The notes beneath the pieces are model-generated. The model did no database searches and had not been told where the DNA came from. It was given only the letters and a program-made list of their open reading frames with translations. Below are positions 47,162 to 60,895 of a stretch of 64,000 bases of DNA, in pieces. The DNA comes from Chiridota heheva (lineage: Eukaryota; Echinodermata; Holothuroidea; Apodida; Chiridotidae), in NCBI GenBank assembly GCA_020152595.1, contig JAIGNY010000745.1, positions 131,001-195,000 on the forward strand, given 5' to 3'. Made by a program: the position numbers and the translations under genes. The stretch's first letter is position 1; the number at the start of each line of letters is the position of its first letter.

Positions 47162-49099
47162 TGAAATGTATACAATTGGTGCAAGTAAAAATCCTCATCA
47201 GCTTAGACTTACATGTAGAGCTTCAGTTAGGTAACATCTCCTTATAGTACAGGTACTAGGGCCAAGACTTGAAATTGGCAAACTGAAGGAGCTTCAACCA
47301 AGTCAGTACCAGATTGTCCTAGGTTTTTGGCAAAGCTAAAATCCAGTTGAAAGTAGGCCTATGTACATATTAAGATGAATCATTGCTATCAAAATAATGC
47401 ATGTTATTCAAATTAACAAGTTACAAAAGTGCACAATCTTTTTCACTTAAAACCTCAGCGGTGAATGTAGTAAATTCAGACCAAAGTAAATGTCAAGACT
47501 TATTGATTACAACACTGGCAGATTATTATTTGCATCAACACCATCAAAGTTAGAGGAATCTTAAGCTAGTATGGCATACTGAACGAGATGTTTATCTCAG
47601 TACACTAGCTCCATACTGGACAGTTGAGCATTTTGCTTGTAGATCACCAATGGGTTTGGCACATCGTGAATTTCAGCAAAAAGTTTGATAATCTGTTGTG
47701 GTGTGTGACATTTAGGTAGCTGTCACAAAAGTGTTTTATATCTTGATATCTCTTCCAACTTAAGTCCACATATTATGATTCAACTTATATGTGAAGTTGC
47801 TTGGGCTTAACTATTGTATATACGTTTATATGTTGTGGGCATTATGTAATCTAGTAGCTTCGTAAATTGTAACTCCTCTTAAACAAAGGCAGGGTTTGAG
47901 TGGGAAATTCTAGTATAAAGTCTATTGTAAACAGTATCAGGGCGTCAGACTATATCCATGGGCGAGTTAACCTCGAGGAGGTACCTTCATACAAATTTGC
48001 CCAGAGGTATTCAATTGTGGAACCCGTGTGATTTATACCAAGTGTGGTCTTATCTAAAGGACCAGGTCGAGAGAAAGAGGTGATCCTGGACCTGTAAGTT
48101 ATATTTCGTATTCTACTAGCTGACTAGGGTGTTTTGCTGACCTGAGAAGTTAACTTATCGTATTTGCAATGCATTACTATCTGAGACGTGACTGAAGTTC
48201 TGATTATTGTTATTATGTGGTTTGATCTCCCGTGAGATGCTTTGTGTGGGATGTACTTAGCTTGTGGTGTGTGCGTGTTTGTATGTGTGTTCGTTTGCTT
48301 GTTATATTATATAAAAGGAAGAAATGAAAGTGGGATTTATCATGTTGCAGAATTTGACCGAGGATATATGTTTGCAAGTGAGGATTTGACAGAGGGTCTG
48401 TATTTGCAAATAAGTGAGGGGGCAAGTAACCCCTATCTGAAAGATTAATCATCAAGTCTTATTGGCTACGAAGCAATATTGATTTATTTGCGTACATGTA
48501 CTAGACAGTTACTAAAAATGCTATTTTCCGACATGTATTTACTAAATCAATCGATGTTAAGTATGTATGCTATATATGGTTACAATCAGGGGATTACAAA
48601 CCAGTTTTGAACCATTTTCCACAGAGTCCTAGGTTGGAGGCCCACTTTAAAAGCTGGGTTTACCAGTGATGTTTCCAATTAGCTGAGACGTGTCTCACAA
48701 AACGCTGCCGGGGCAGCACACAGGGGTCAAGTGGCCATACCATTGGGGTGATGTGTGACTAGATGCTGAAGTCACCGATGGGTTCACTGACCAGTCTGTG
48801 GTGACGTGTATTTATTTTAGATACTGGGAGGGCGAAGTCAAGTTCAAGCTTTGCAGATACTTGTAGAATAGCAGGGCGTATTGTTTGATTGTTTTCTCAA
48901 ACATACCTGTTATTTTGAGCTGATAAACTGAAAAACATTTGCATAACAGAGCTGTTTGCAGGTATTGTGACGACCGTGTTCATTCTTTCCAAGCCTGAGT
49001 GGAATTCAATGGGTGAACGATAGTACAGAAAGAACAATTAGGAAAGAACGATTTAAGAACCTGATATGTTATAACTTATCAGGGCAGCTGTTCTAATTT
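47162..49099. other. No feature recognised
   Basis: About 1.9 kb with only short chance frames and a GT-rich patch near 48260-48300. Confidence 0.5.
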
Positions 49100-50210
49100 A
49101 TATGTGCATTTCCATATTCATTTGTTTGTTTGTTTGATTCATAGGGCTTAACGGCACCACAGCAACGAGGGTCAAATTGTGCCTGAGAGGTCAGATTATT
49201 CCAGAGGTAGGAAGGAAAGGAAACAGGGGGAGATTGAGAGAAATTCAAGAACAAAAAGTTAGAAAGCTGTGATCGAAAGAGGTGCATGGGTGAAACAAAA
49301 ACAAAGTAGAGAGGGGGTGGAAGAGGAGAATTAAATATGGTTGTAGAGGAAAGCATGATGAAGGAAGGAGATAATTTTATCCGGAGGATTTTTCTGGAAG
49401 AACTCAGCAATTGAGTTGTGGGGAGCAAGAGAAGCTCTGGGAAGGTTGTACAGGAAGCAAGCAAGGAGAATGTGATGTATTGTGAGGGTGCAATGGCAAT
49501 TGTTGCAGAGGGGTTAGGGGAGCCAATAAAAGGGTGGGAGTGAGTGAGGTGGGTGTGACCTATTCTAAGACGGGTAATATGAACGTTGTCGATACGAGAG
49601 AGGTTGTTGATGGTGGATTTGATCGGAATGGTGGGCTGGATGAGGTGGAGTTTGTTATCAATTTGGCAGTTCCATGAGGTTTGCCAGCGGTCACGAACAA
49701 GGGAAGCGATAAGCGATTTGATGTCAAAGAGGGTTTTAGGAGAAGGGGTAGGGGAGAGGTTGAGGGCAAGCTTAGCGGCTGCATCAGCCCTGTCAGTACC
49801 AGGGATGCCAATATGGCTGGGTATCAAAAAGAACACTTTTCCTGCAAAGGGTGGGCGAAAGGAGTTTCCTCCGGAGGAGGTGGAATGTGAAGTTATCCCA
49901 TCTAAGATTGAGTAAAAAAAAAAAAACAGCCTTTGAGTTGGAGAAAATGGCAAAGTGGTTGAGCGGAGAGTACTCAATAAAGTTGAAGGCGAGGAGAATG
50001 GCCTTTGCCTCAGCTGAAAAGATGGACAAATAGTCAGGAAGTCTGATACTGAGGGTAATGTCTTGGATGATGGCAGCAGTAGCTGTCTTGTTGCCTTTCT
50101 TGGAGCCATCAGTATAGATGTAGGTGTAATTTCAGAGTTGGTCTTTGATTTGGTTGTGGAGATTGATGAAGAGGTTAGGATGGGTTTGACTAAAGTCAAG
50201 TGATGCTATC
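49100..50210 (-). pseudogene. Jockey-like non-LTR element, RNase H and C-terminal end
   Basis: Minus strand. RNase H motifs occur in order: DGSKKGNKTATAAII (about 50118), FSAEAKAILLAFNF (Glu region, about 50020), FSNSKAV (usually SDSKA; the Asp is Asn here) and PSHIGIPGTDRADAAAKLAL (about 49820). A cysteine-poor C-terminal tail with THLTHSHPF follows. The pieces lie in two frames separated by a run of As around 49911-49925. The 3' end is a (CAAA)n tail at about 49120-49135, the usual terminus of such elements. 5' truncated; RT is not present upstream. Confidence 0.8.
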
Positions 50211-51454
50211 AATATGCTTATTTGTGTGTAATTAATTTGAATATTGGGGCATGCATGCTAGTGGTTCAAGTGAGTTGTGTTCTGCTGCACTAACTTCTTC
50301 AGTCATATTATTGTCTGCACCTGTAGTTCGATTTATGCGAACACAAGTAGCATTCAATCGTATAGCCAGGTACGACGTGTATGTGGTGCTGTGAGAGAGG
50401 GGCTTGTGTGAAAGGGGTGACATTTCTTTTGTGAAGTGTATTCTTTGTGAACTGCTTGTTGGTATATTTACTGTGTGAGCTGACATTATTGTCAGGTGTA
50501 GTTGCATCTGTGACTATTTATAGGTGTGGGTATTTCTTGGTATCACTGTGATTTTTTTTGTATATATATTATTATCATTGTATTATTGTATTGTTGCCAG
50601 TGCTGGGGATTATTGCAATATTATCATAACCTCCACTTTTATTATTATTCCCATTATTCCATATATTCCTGTTCACTTAAAAACAGCATGAAGCTTATCT
50701 TGCTTCCAAACTCTTCAATTGTTTTTTTATCCAGTCTCTGTCAAAGAGGGGTTAACTCAGGTTCACAGCCACAGATCTCACCTTGTCACATAGTTGTTGT
50801 AGGGCACTTTGTGACAGTAACCATCACCTAAGGATGTACATCCATGATTCACCAGTAAATTCCAATGTATTTGATCATGCTACAATTCCAGTTGCACGAG
50901 TACAACGTGGCACAAGCATACATGTGGGTACACGTTGCCACTGGGAAAAATTAAAGTGAGATTTTTGTGTGGTAAAAATTTCCATAGAAAACTTGTACTT
51001 AAATTCAAATACATATGCAAATTTTTGACAAATCAAATGCAATTAAGTTGGAAATGCATACCGCTTGATAAGATTTTGTGAGCCACGTTTGAGGATTGCC
51101 ATAGAAAAAGTTATGTGACTAAGTTTATTTGTGACCTGCTGAAAATTTGACGCAATGTTAATACCACTCCTGTTTTCATATTCACTTTGCTGCACTGGCT
51201 TGTATGCTGCACAAAAAGATAACAATGTGCTGTGTTTAAGATTGCCACTGAAAACGTTGCAACGCCTGTGGTGTACATCAAGTGTACTGTATATTCTACT
51301 TTTACATTAGGTTTTATACCACGATTTGAGACCCTCAGTAGGCCCTGCACTCATATGTGGCCCCCAATCATGCAAAACTGGGGATATTCTTAATAAGCAT
51401 ACAGGAAGAACATGTGAAATTTGCTGGTCAATTCATACTCAAGCCTATTGCTCA
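50211..51454. other. No feature recognised
   Basis: No domain or repeat recognised. Several ATT-rich and GT-rich short runs. Confidence 0.5.
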
Positions 51455-51830
51455 TCTATTCAACTAAATTTGCAAGGAAGGCAAAGTTCCACTAGCTTTT
51501 AATTGGGGGATTCTAATCCATTCCAAAAAAGGACAAGAACCATCTTCTCAAAGAAAACTACAGGGGGATCACCCACACCAGCACCATTGGCAAGGTGTTT
51601 GAAACTGTTTTACTTGCACAAATTAAACATCATATTGAGACAAAGTTTAATCAGCTCCAGAGAGGATTTACAAAGGATCAACGAAGCCAAAGATGATAAA
51701 AAGAGTCTGTTTTTAGCATTCCTGGATGCAAAGAAGGCGTTTGTTGTGGTCAATCATTCCCACTATTGTGGAGACACTATTTGGACCATTATCAAGGAAA
51801 GCAGACTTGTCTAAAACTTAATACCCTTCA
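51455..51830 (+). pseudogene. Non-LTR reverse transcriptase fragment
   Basis: Plus-strand pieces in different frames recall RT fingers (a KVP...W-like start, KKGQEPS, TIGKVFET-like text at about 51590) and FLDAKKAF, the D-x-KKAF form of the first catalytic motif, at about 51720. Only about 375 bp survives. It precedes a separate RTE-like element. Confidence 0.6.
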
Positions 51831-51989
51831 CCAGGGAGGTGTGTATTCTAAACTGACTTTTACAAGTGTTATGTTGATCTAGTTTTACACCAACTTGAAG
51901 AAAATCTACAGCTGTCTTAACGGCAACATGCTCGATTATTCAAAACTGCTGGGTGAGTTTAAGTGAATGTGGATGAACAGACATTGGTA

Positions 51990-54690
51990 AAGTCAAGCTG
52001 ACTACTGGTGAAAGTATTTTATTTTCGGGCAGAGATGATGAAATGCATTATCACGGAGTTGCATTCATGTTATCAAAGAAAGCTGAACAGACACTATTAG
52101 AATGGAAACCTATAAATGAGAGGTTGTTTTACGCAAGGTTTTTCTCAAAGTATATTAAATTGTCAATCATTCAGGTTTATGCTCCGACAAATGATGCAAC
52201 TGATGAAAGCAAGGAAGCTTTCAAAGATCAGTTACACGCCCTGGTAGATGGAGTTCCCAAGCATGACATATTAATCATAATGGGTGACTTGAATGCCAAA
52301 GTAGGATGTAATAATGATGATTATAATAATGTTATTGGAAGGCATGGCATTGGTGAAAGGAATGCTAATGGTAAAAGGCTTTTGGACCTCTATAGTATCA
52401 ACAATTTATTGGTGACTGGCACAATTTTTCCACATAAACTCATTCATAAGCAGACCTGGACTTCCCCAGGAGGGAGGACAAAGAAGCAAATTGATCATGT
52501 GCTTGTAACTAAGCAACACAGAACCTCCATATTAAACACAAGAATGATAAGAAGGGCTGACATTTTAAGTGATCACCACTTGATACGGACCAGGATCCAA
52601 CTAAAACTGAAAGGAAAACCGATAAGACATGTTAACCCAAGTATGATTCCATTAAGTTACAGCAACCAGCAATCAGAGAAGAGTTTTCGTTTGAACTACG
52701 AAATAGTTATGGAGTTTTACAAGACTGCTGTAGTGAGAATGAAATACCTGATAAGATTGAAGAAGTTGAGAGCAAGTGGCAGACATTTGAAGAGGTATAC
52801 AATGGGGCTGCTATAAAAAGGTCCTGAGTACAAAAGCCATGGATCAGCAGAGAAAGTTGGAAATGTGTTGAGGAGAGAAAACAGCTGAAGATTAAGATTG
52901 AGATTGCCAAGTCAAATAGAATCAAAGATATTATGAGAGCTAAGTATGCTGAAAAAGATGTGAAGAAAAGCTTAAGGAGAGATAAAAGAAAGTGGGTTGA
53001 CGAACTTGCTACATGTATATCTGCAGAGGAAGCAGCTAGTAATGGCAGAATGAGAGAGCTTTACAAGATAACCAAAACAATTTGCAATGAAAGGACTAAG
53101 CTTGGGAGTGCTATAAGAGACAAGGAGGGGAATCTATTAATGGATGAAAAAGAAAAAAGAGAGGTGAAAAGAGCATTTCGATGAGATACTGAATCAACCA
53201 GATCCTGTTTTTTCAGTTCCTAACATAACATGTGACCCTGTAGTAGACCAAATCAGTACCAGTTATATTACAAGAGCTGCAGGCAAGGATAATATAACTG
53301 CAGAGTTGTTAAAAGCTATGCACATTAGTATTATGGCTTAAAGAGCTGTTCAGAATTGTATGGGAAAAAGAAGATACACCAAAATCATGGAAGCAAGGAC
53401 TGATAACAAAAATAACTAAGAAAGGCAATATTACTGTATGCAATAACTGGCGCGGAATAAGCTTAACATCCATACCAAGCAAAAAAATTGGAAGAGTTTT
53501 AATTGACAGAATTCGAAACGGTGTTGACAGTAAAATGAGAGATGAACAGGCTGGATTTAGAAGAGGAAGGAGTACCACCGAGCAAATTTATATCCTACAC
53601 AACATTCTAGAACAGGTGGCTGAATTTTGGCAGTCAACTATATATATCGATCGCCTTTGTTGACTTCGAAACTAAGTGCACAGAGAAAGCCTCTGGAAAA
53701 TAGTGGCAGCCTATGGTATTCCACAAAAGATAATATGTTTGATTAAAGCGTTATATGAAGACAGTGAATGTGCAGTTATAGATGATGGTGTAAAATCTGA
53801 AAGGTTTCAAGTCAAAAGTGGTGTAAAGCAAGGTGATGTAATGCCAGGGTTTCTTTTTCTGATGTTGTTAGACTGGGTGATGAGGAAAACGATTGATGAT
53901 AACAGGAATGGAATTAGATGGAAGTTCATGTCAACCCTTGAGAACTTAGATTTTGCTGATGATATCACTCTACTTTCATCTACATATCAACACATGCAAA
54001 CTAAAGTTGCTAGGCTCAATCAGTATGTTGCACAAACTGGGCTAAGAATTAATAAGGATGAGACAGAGTTTATATCGATAACCAACAACTAAATGAAGTA
54101 AACAAGTTCAGATACCTTGGTGCAACAGTAAGCTTACAAGGTGGTGGCGAGGAAGACATCCAAAACAGAATTTCTAAAGCAAGAGTAGCATTTATGAAGT
54201 TAAATACAATATGGAACTCGAGCACATTCTCAATATATACAAAAAAAAGACTGTTTAACTCTCTTATTAAGTCTGTACTCCTGTATGGTTGCGAGATGTG
54301 GAGAGTAAATGTAGCAGATAATAAAAAGCTGGATACATTTATGTTCAAATGTTATAGGAGAATTTTGAAGATCAGATGGCCATATGTAATATCTAATGAT
54401 GAAATACTGAGAATCACTAAACATGACAAAATCAGCACTGAAGTAAAAAGAAGGTGGATGTGATGCGCATGAGCACTATTAAGCACTGTGTGACAGCTAT
54501 GACATGGAAACCAGGGGAGAAGGAAAGTTGGTCGTCCTGGAACAACCTGGAGAAGGACAGTCGAGAAGGAGAGGAACGTGATGGGATGGAGCTCGTGGAC
54601 AGAAGCCAGACAAGTTGCAAATAACAGTCCAGTGGAGAGAGTGCAATGCAGCCTTATGGGCCAGGAGGCCTGAAGAAAGTAGGTGAGGTG
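51990..54690 (+). pseudogene. RTE-like retrotransposon (endonuclease + RT), frameshifted
   Basis: The AP-endonuclease domain is best kept (52043-52816): IQVYAPTNDA, IIMGDLNAKVG and SDHHLIRTRI are its conserved strand/catalytic motifs. A linker frame (52933-53184) follows. RT fingers run in a frame without a start at 53338-53668 (GISLTSIPSKKIGRVLIDRI, EQAGFRRGRSTTEQI). The palm (53676-54092) has KSGVKQGDVMPGFLF and LDFADDITLLSS, with FADD in place of YADD. A C-terminal frame (54194-54463) has SVLLYGCEMWRVN. At least four frame changes and stops separate the pieces, so it is inactive, though it is the most complete retroelement here. Confidence 0.88.
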
Positions 54691-55032
54691 AGGTAAGGTG
54701 CATGGGAAGTGTGCAACCTGAAGGAAGTAAGCAGTTACCTAGCCCGTAACTTCCAGAGAGAAAATTTGATAACAAGCTAAGCTTTAGGGAAGTCCACTTA
54801 GTTTAATTCTTTGTTTTCATTTTTCGTTCCGATACTATCAGCATCAGCAACCAATGCAAAGGTGTTGGTGTGTGTATGGGTGTGTGTGTGGGTGTGATGC
54901 TTTGTTTGTAAACACGATATCTCATTTATTCACTTTTGAAAAATGCTTATTCATGAAATGATGACATAAATCTAATAGGCATTGCAATTACTGCAGCAAT
55001 GTATGAAATGTAAATAGTTTGATGAATCCTGC
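54691..55032. other. No gene; short GT-rich run at 54848-54895
   Basis: Interval between the RTE relic and the satellite. Contains (GT)n-like GTGTGTATGGGTGTGTGTG. Confidence 0.6.
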
Positions 55033-55039
55033 TTGAAAG

Positions 55040-55600
55040 TCATCTATCTCCCTCCAGCACCATCCATTCATTCCTCCCTAAAAACATGCTTCCCTTCCTC
55101 CCCCATGCCAACAATCCATCCCTACCTCTGCGATGCTATCCACCCGTTACCAATGCCATCCATCCATCCCTCCCCCGATGCCATCCACCATTTTCTCCTT
55201 CCTCCATGCATCCACCCATCCCTCACCGATGACATCCATCTCTCCCTCTCTGATGCTATCCATCCCTACCCACAATGCCATCCATCCCTACCCACAATGC
55301 CATCCATCCCAAACTCCCAGATGCCATCCATTCCTCCTTTCCCAATGCCATTTATCCGTCCCTCCTGATTTCATCATCCCTTCCTGATACCATCCATCAA
55401 TCCCTCCCTCCTTCCCTAATGCAATCCATCCCTCCCTGATGCCATCCATCCCTCCCTGATGCCATCCATCCCTCCCTCCCTTCCTGATGCCACCCATCCC
55501 TCCCTCCCTTCCTGACGCCACCCATCCCTCCCTCCCTTACTGATGCCATCCATTCCTCCCTCCCTCCCTGGTGTCATCCACCCCTCCCTGATGTCAAGGG
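55040..55600. repeat. Degenerate ~20-bp satellite (GATGCCATCCATCCCTCCCT)
   Basis: Imperfect units of about 20 bp, more regular towards the right end (55420-55600). They open long spurious frames on both strands. Confidence 0.9.
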
Positions 55601-55639
55601 GTCCAGGCCTATGCTAGGTTCACAGGTGTTCTTAACATT

Positions 55640-56737
<1,098 letters not shown>

Positions 56738-56738
<1 letters not shown>

Positions 56739-59700
56739 AGGTAAGTCACCTCCTACCGCGACTTTTGAACATTATATTTTTTTACTCAACTCACATTTGA
56801 CGGAGACTCCCTTCTTTGTTTATAAGCCACAGTATTTCTTATTTTTTTCCGATGAGATGTACAAATGATGAATTTTCTACCCCATTACATACTAAATGCC
56901 AAACAATTTGATGCAAACCAAAGAAATGTTCACGATGATGTCATGAAGAAGCAGCACTTTAGTATTATTTTGACAAGAATGAACCGAGTGAAGATTACAT
57001 TGGCATCATGGTGAACACAAACAAAATTTAATCCGATTGGTCAAAAGTTAAAAAGAGCCACTATTAACATTAACAATTTAAACACAAAATCTGATATGTG
57101 TATATAAACTCAAGGGAGCAATGAATTCTTGCGAAGCAATTGTCACCTGATAAATTTTTCCACTGTTTACTGTTATTTAGTAGGCTATATATGAATTTTA
57201 AGATATATTTGTCTAAAATAAAGTGTAACACTTGACTTTCTTGTTAGCTAAATTAATAGATACAGCCTACAATTATTGGTGTCACTTACTGCACACATCA
57301 ATTCAAATCATTTTTTGGATAGGCCTATGATAGACTCATATAAGTTACCCATACAGAAAGGAAGGCCCATTCTATATATATCGTTTTTGGTGGGCTCAAC
57401 ATGTGATTGAACATGCCCCATTATGATAGCAAGGGACGGACAGGAACAACCAATTTATCTCTTTTTGGTGGGCCCTATACTTATAATTGACTGGGCCCTT
57501 TTGTAAATATGAATCTTGACTTCTTAATGACATTATTCTTGATGTATACGTTGTTATATTTCCACAAACTTGACTGTCAGAAATTTATGCATGACTTTGC
57601 ACACCAAATTGTCGCAAATTGTAATTTTGAATTTGGTTTCTCTTTGAGAGAGAGCATGCATTTGATTTTCTACACCTTCTTTTGATGGGCCCCAAAGACC
57701 TCTGGCCTAATATGATTAAGCCTTTGCTATATTGAATATGGCAATGATACCGGAAAAACTGGGGCAAGAGGGCCACTTCCCCTTGCCATAGAGTAAGGGG
57801 GTGCCTATTTGAAAGTTGAGGGTGGACCATTTTTAAAGTTTAAAAATGAATAGAAATACACATAGTACTTAGAAGATGCAACATACATTTAGTATTTATT
57901 GAAAAGAATAACAAAATCATAATTTCCATGGGACGTGGTGGGAAGGGCATGGCCACCAATAATTTTCAAAAGTAGGCCTAGGCCTTATACCTATTCGCTC
58001 ATTGGGCAATTGCCAACATTGGTCCTGACTCCCCTGACAGTGTGCCGGTATCCCAAAAGTGGAAAAGGATCTCCTAAACCATATGTAGTCTGCGAATTGT
58101 TGGGCTTGTCATCTGGAAATAAATTTTGCTGTATTTTAACTTCTGTTAACATGTCCCAAATTATTTTAACATTAATGAAATAGATAAAATTCAATGATGA
58201 CCTTTGTCACTGCACACAGTTTCATGTGCATTTTTTACAAAGCCCCAACTGCATAGGGGTGGTTAGTACAAATCTTCCTACTCCCAACTCATTCGCTCTG
58301 AATCTCTGATTTAGAGTATGAACGATTACACACATAACAATTTTACAGATAAAGCAAAGTCAATGGGCTTTAACCTGTGTTTTCAAACTTGATTTTCGGT
58401 ATGAAGACTTCCATATTTTAACATGAAAATCAGCACATAAAAACTTGAATTAATTTTACACCCTGTAAATATCGTAATAACTCGATTGCTTTCCAAAAAG
58501 GACACACATTTTTCGTTCAAAAATATAAGTTTCAACAGACTTCCTGGCAGCGTCTTGACAAAAATGTGATAAGCACGTAAGCATTTTCCCCAATTAATAA
58601 GAAGATAAGCCTCTTGCCTAATGAATGATTGACATATTAAATTTGAGTGCATATCTACATCGCCCGTGTAACCTTGAGCGTATAAATGCACCGATGTGCA
58701 TCCTACAAGCGTGTTACTTATGTTGGCGTGTACAATTTGTATGTATTAATATTAACAAAAGAACAAGGGTGTTGGGGTAGTTAAATTATCGCGTCTTGTA
58801 ACGAACGCTCAGTGTGGTTTTTTTGTTGTATCTGCGCCTGTTTTGGCCCTTTCTTTTTCAAGTTGTATACGCACGTTTGCAACATTAGTTGCAACGCTAA
58901 CATCCTGTTTTTCCAGAAAATTAACAATTTTCATCCTTTTTCACAAATAGGAAATTTACTAAAACGTAAGTTGAAAAAAGTTGTTCAGCTTCATGTCTGT
59001 ATGACTACATTAGGCAAAAGTTAAGGGCGTAAGTGTTTATTTTCATGCTCTTTTGTGACCACGGTATTGTAGAAGGATACATGTATTAGCGATCGTGTCT
59101 ACTAAGGGGTGGTATAAGCTCATAATACACATTTAACTATTTGGTCAAATGAGACAAATTTACCCAAAAAGTGTACTTTCCCTGCCTGCACAAATGACAG
59201 ATATTCTCCAATCATTCTCTTGGGCCCTTGAAAGTACATGTACATCTAACACACTTTCCTAGAAGTTACTTAATGTCATATTACTAATGGCTTGTTATCA
59301 TATCCGTACGTCATATTATTAATGGCTTGTTATCATATCCCTACGTCATATTAATAATGGCTTGTTATCATAGCCCTACGTCATATTAATAATGGCTTGT
59401 TATCATAGCCCTAAGTGATATTAATAATGGCATTTTATCCTAGCCCTACGTCATATTAATAATGGCTTATCATATCCCTACGTCATATCAATAATGGCTT
59501 GAATTACATCCCGACGTCATATTAATAATGGCTTGTTATCATAGCCCTACGTCATATTAATAATGGCTTGAATTACATCCCGACGTCATATTAATAATGG
59601 CTTGTTATCATAGCCCTACGTCATATTAATAATGGCTTGTTATCATAGCCCTACGTCATATTATTAATGCCTTGTTGTCATAGCCCTACGTCATATTAAT

Positions 59701-60400
59701 AATAGCTTGTTATCATATCTCTACATTTCCTTGTGCCCATTAATGACCAGAAGCTAGTTTGCCTTTGTACATATCCATATAGCAATGAAAAAAGAGATTA
59801 TCTTTGTGGCCTTATTTAAAAAAAAAGAATTTGAGTACATGTTGCTGCTGGTCCATATTTATACAAATCCTTTGTTAACTCCCTGAAAAGGAAGCACATA
59901 TCTTCCAATATAATGTCTTCCATCCGAATTGAATGTCTAAATCTTATGAAACCAATTTGTTCTCATGCAGGACCCCTTATCAACACATGAATCTTCATCA
60001 GGTAATGATACATACCCCGTTTGTTCTTGTCAAAGTAATACCAAGTGCTGCTTCTTCATAACGTCATCATGGACATTTCTTTGGTTGGCAGCAAATTTTT
60101 GGACATTTAGCATGTATGAGGTAGAAAATTTATCGTTTGTACATCTCATCGGGAAAAAAAACCGAATACTGTGGCTTATAAACAAAGAGGGGAGTCTACG
60201 GCAAATGTGAGTTGAGTAAAAAAATGTTTAATTAAGATTTAGTGAACTACTTTTCTTTCCGTGGTCAAGAAAGGGAAAAATCAAGATAATTTTCAAGATG
60301 ACGGGCTAAGAAAGGTTAGTCATTTTATAAAGTTACTCTTTGGTCAACTTCAAACTGTTACCACGGTTCAAAAGTCTGGCGGTAGGAGGTGACTTACCTT
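56738..60400. mobile_element. Long-TIR DNA element, 3.66 kb, no transposase
   Basis: Both ends carry AAGGTAAGTCACCTCCTACC in inverted orientation (56738 rightwards, 60400 leftwards). Similarity extends inward: left 56738-56985 against right 60015-60400, sharing ACTCAACTCACATTTG, TTTATAAGCCACAGTATT and GATGAGATGTACAAA. The right arm holds about 130 extra bases near its end. The interior has no frame with a recognisable transposase; the longest frames are about 100 codons. A 35-bp array lies at 59272-59725. No target duplication is visible because the left end runs into (TA)n. A non-autonomous transposon is the best reading. Confidence 0.8.
59272..59725. repeat. 35-bp tandem array, about 13 copies
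   Basis: Units of ACGTCATATTAATAATGGCT followed by TGTTATCATAGCCCT, with some shorter copies (CTTGAATTACATCCCG variants). ACGTCA, a CRE-like core, recurs every 35 bases from 59308. Located in the interior of the long-TIR element. Confidence 0.9.
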
Positions 60401-60512
60401 GGTTTTGAAATGAAGATTAACAAAAGAAGCAGACCCATTACAGAACCCTGAGGAACACCACTTGTATATAACCTTCTTCCATGGAGATACTTTACCTTTA
60501 ACAAGAATTCTT
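60401..60512 (-). pseudogene. Non-LTR RT fragment (GVPQGS motif)
   Basis: On the minus strand a frame reads [20 protein letters not shown], then LIFISKP, matching the conserved [20 protein letters not shown] block of CR1/Jockey-type reverse transcriptases. Only about 110 bp is present, directly outside the right end of the long-TIR element and next to (TATG)n. Confidence 0.75.
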
Positions 60513-60517
60513 TTGTG

Positions 60518-60536
60518 ACTTGTATATATATACATA

Positions 60537-60572
<36 letters not shown>

Positions 60573-60653
60573 TGTATGTATGTATGTATGTATGTATGTA
60601 TGTATGTATGTATGTATGAACAACACCAACATCCACACTTTATATATGTATAT

Positions 60654-60702
<49 letters not shown>
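60518..60702. repeat. (TATG)n and (TA)n microsatellites
   Basis: Pure ATGT tetranucleotide run from 60545 to 60618, then a TA run at 60645-60702, separated by 25 bases of unique sequence. Confidence 0.95.
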
Positions 60703-60703
<1 letters not shown>

Positions 60704-60736
60704 AGGGGACTTCTTAGTAAAACAGAGGTGGTGCTA

Positions 60737-60895
60737 AATAGGTAAATATTTAGACAAAGTTTTTTGGAAAAGTGTATTTTATTGATATAAGAATATCCAA
60801 AAAGTAAGTTATTTTCAATCATCAATTTTCTAGGTAAATATTTAGACAAATTTTTTTTGGAAAAGTGTATCTTTTTGATATAAGAATATGTGAAT
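60737..60895. repeat. ~94-bp direct repeat, two copies
   Basis: AGGTAAATATTTAGACAAA at 60739 recurs at 60832, each followed by GGAAAAGTGTAT and GATATAAGAATAT. The copies are separated by about 30 unmatched bases. Confidence 0.85.

Noticed and set aside
56738..60400. LTR retrotransposon
   Set aside because: The ends are inverted, not direct, and there is no gag or pol.
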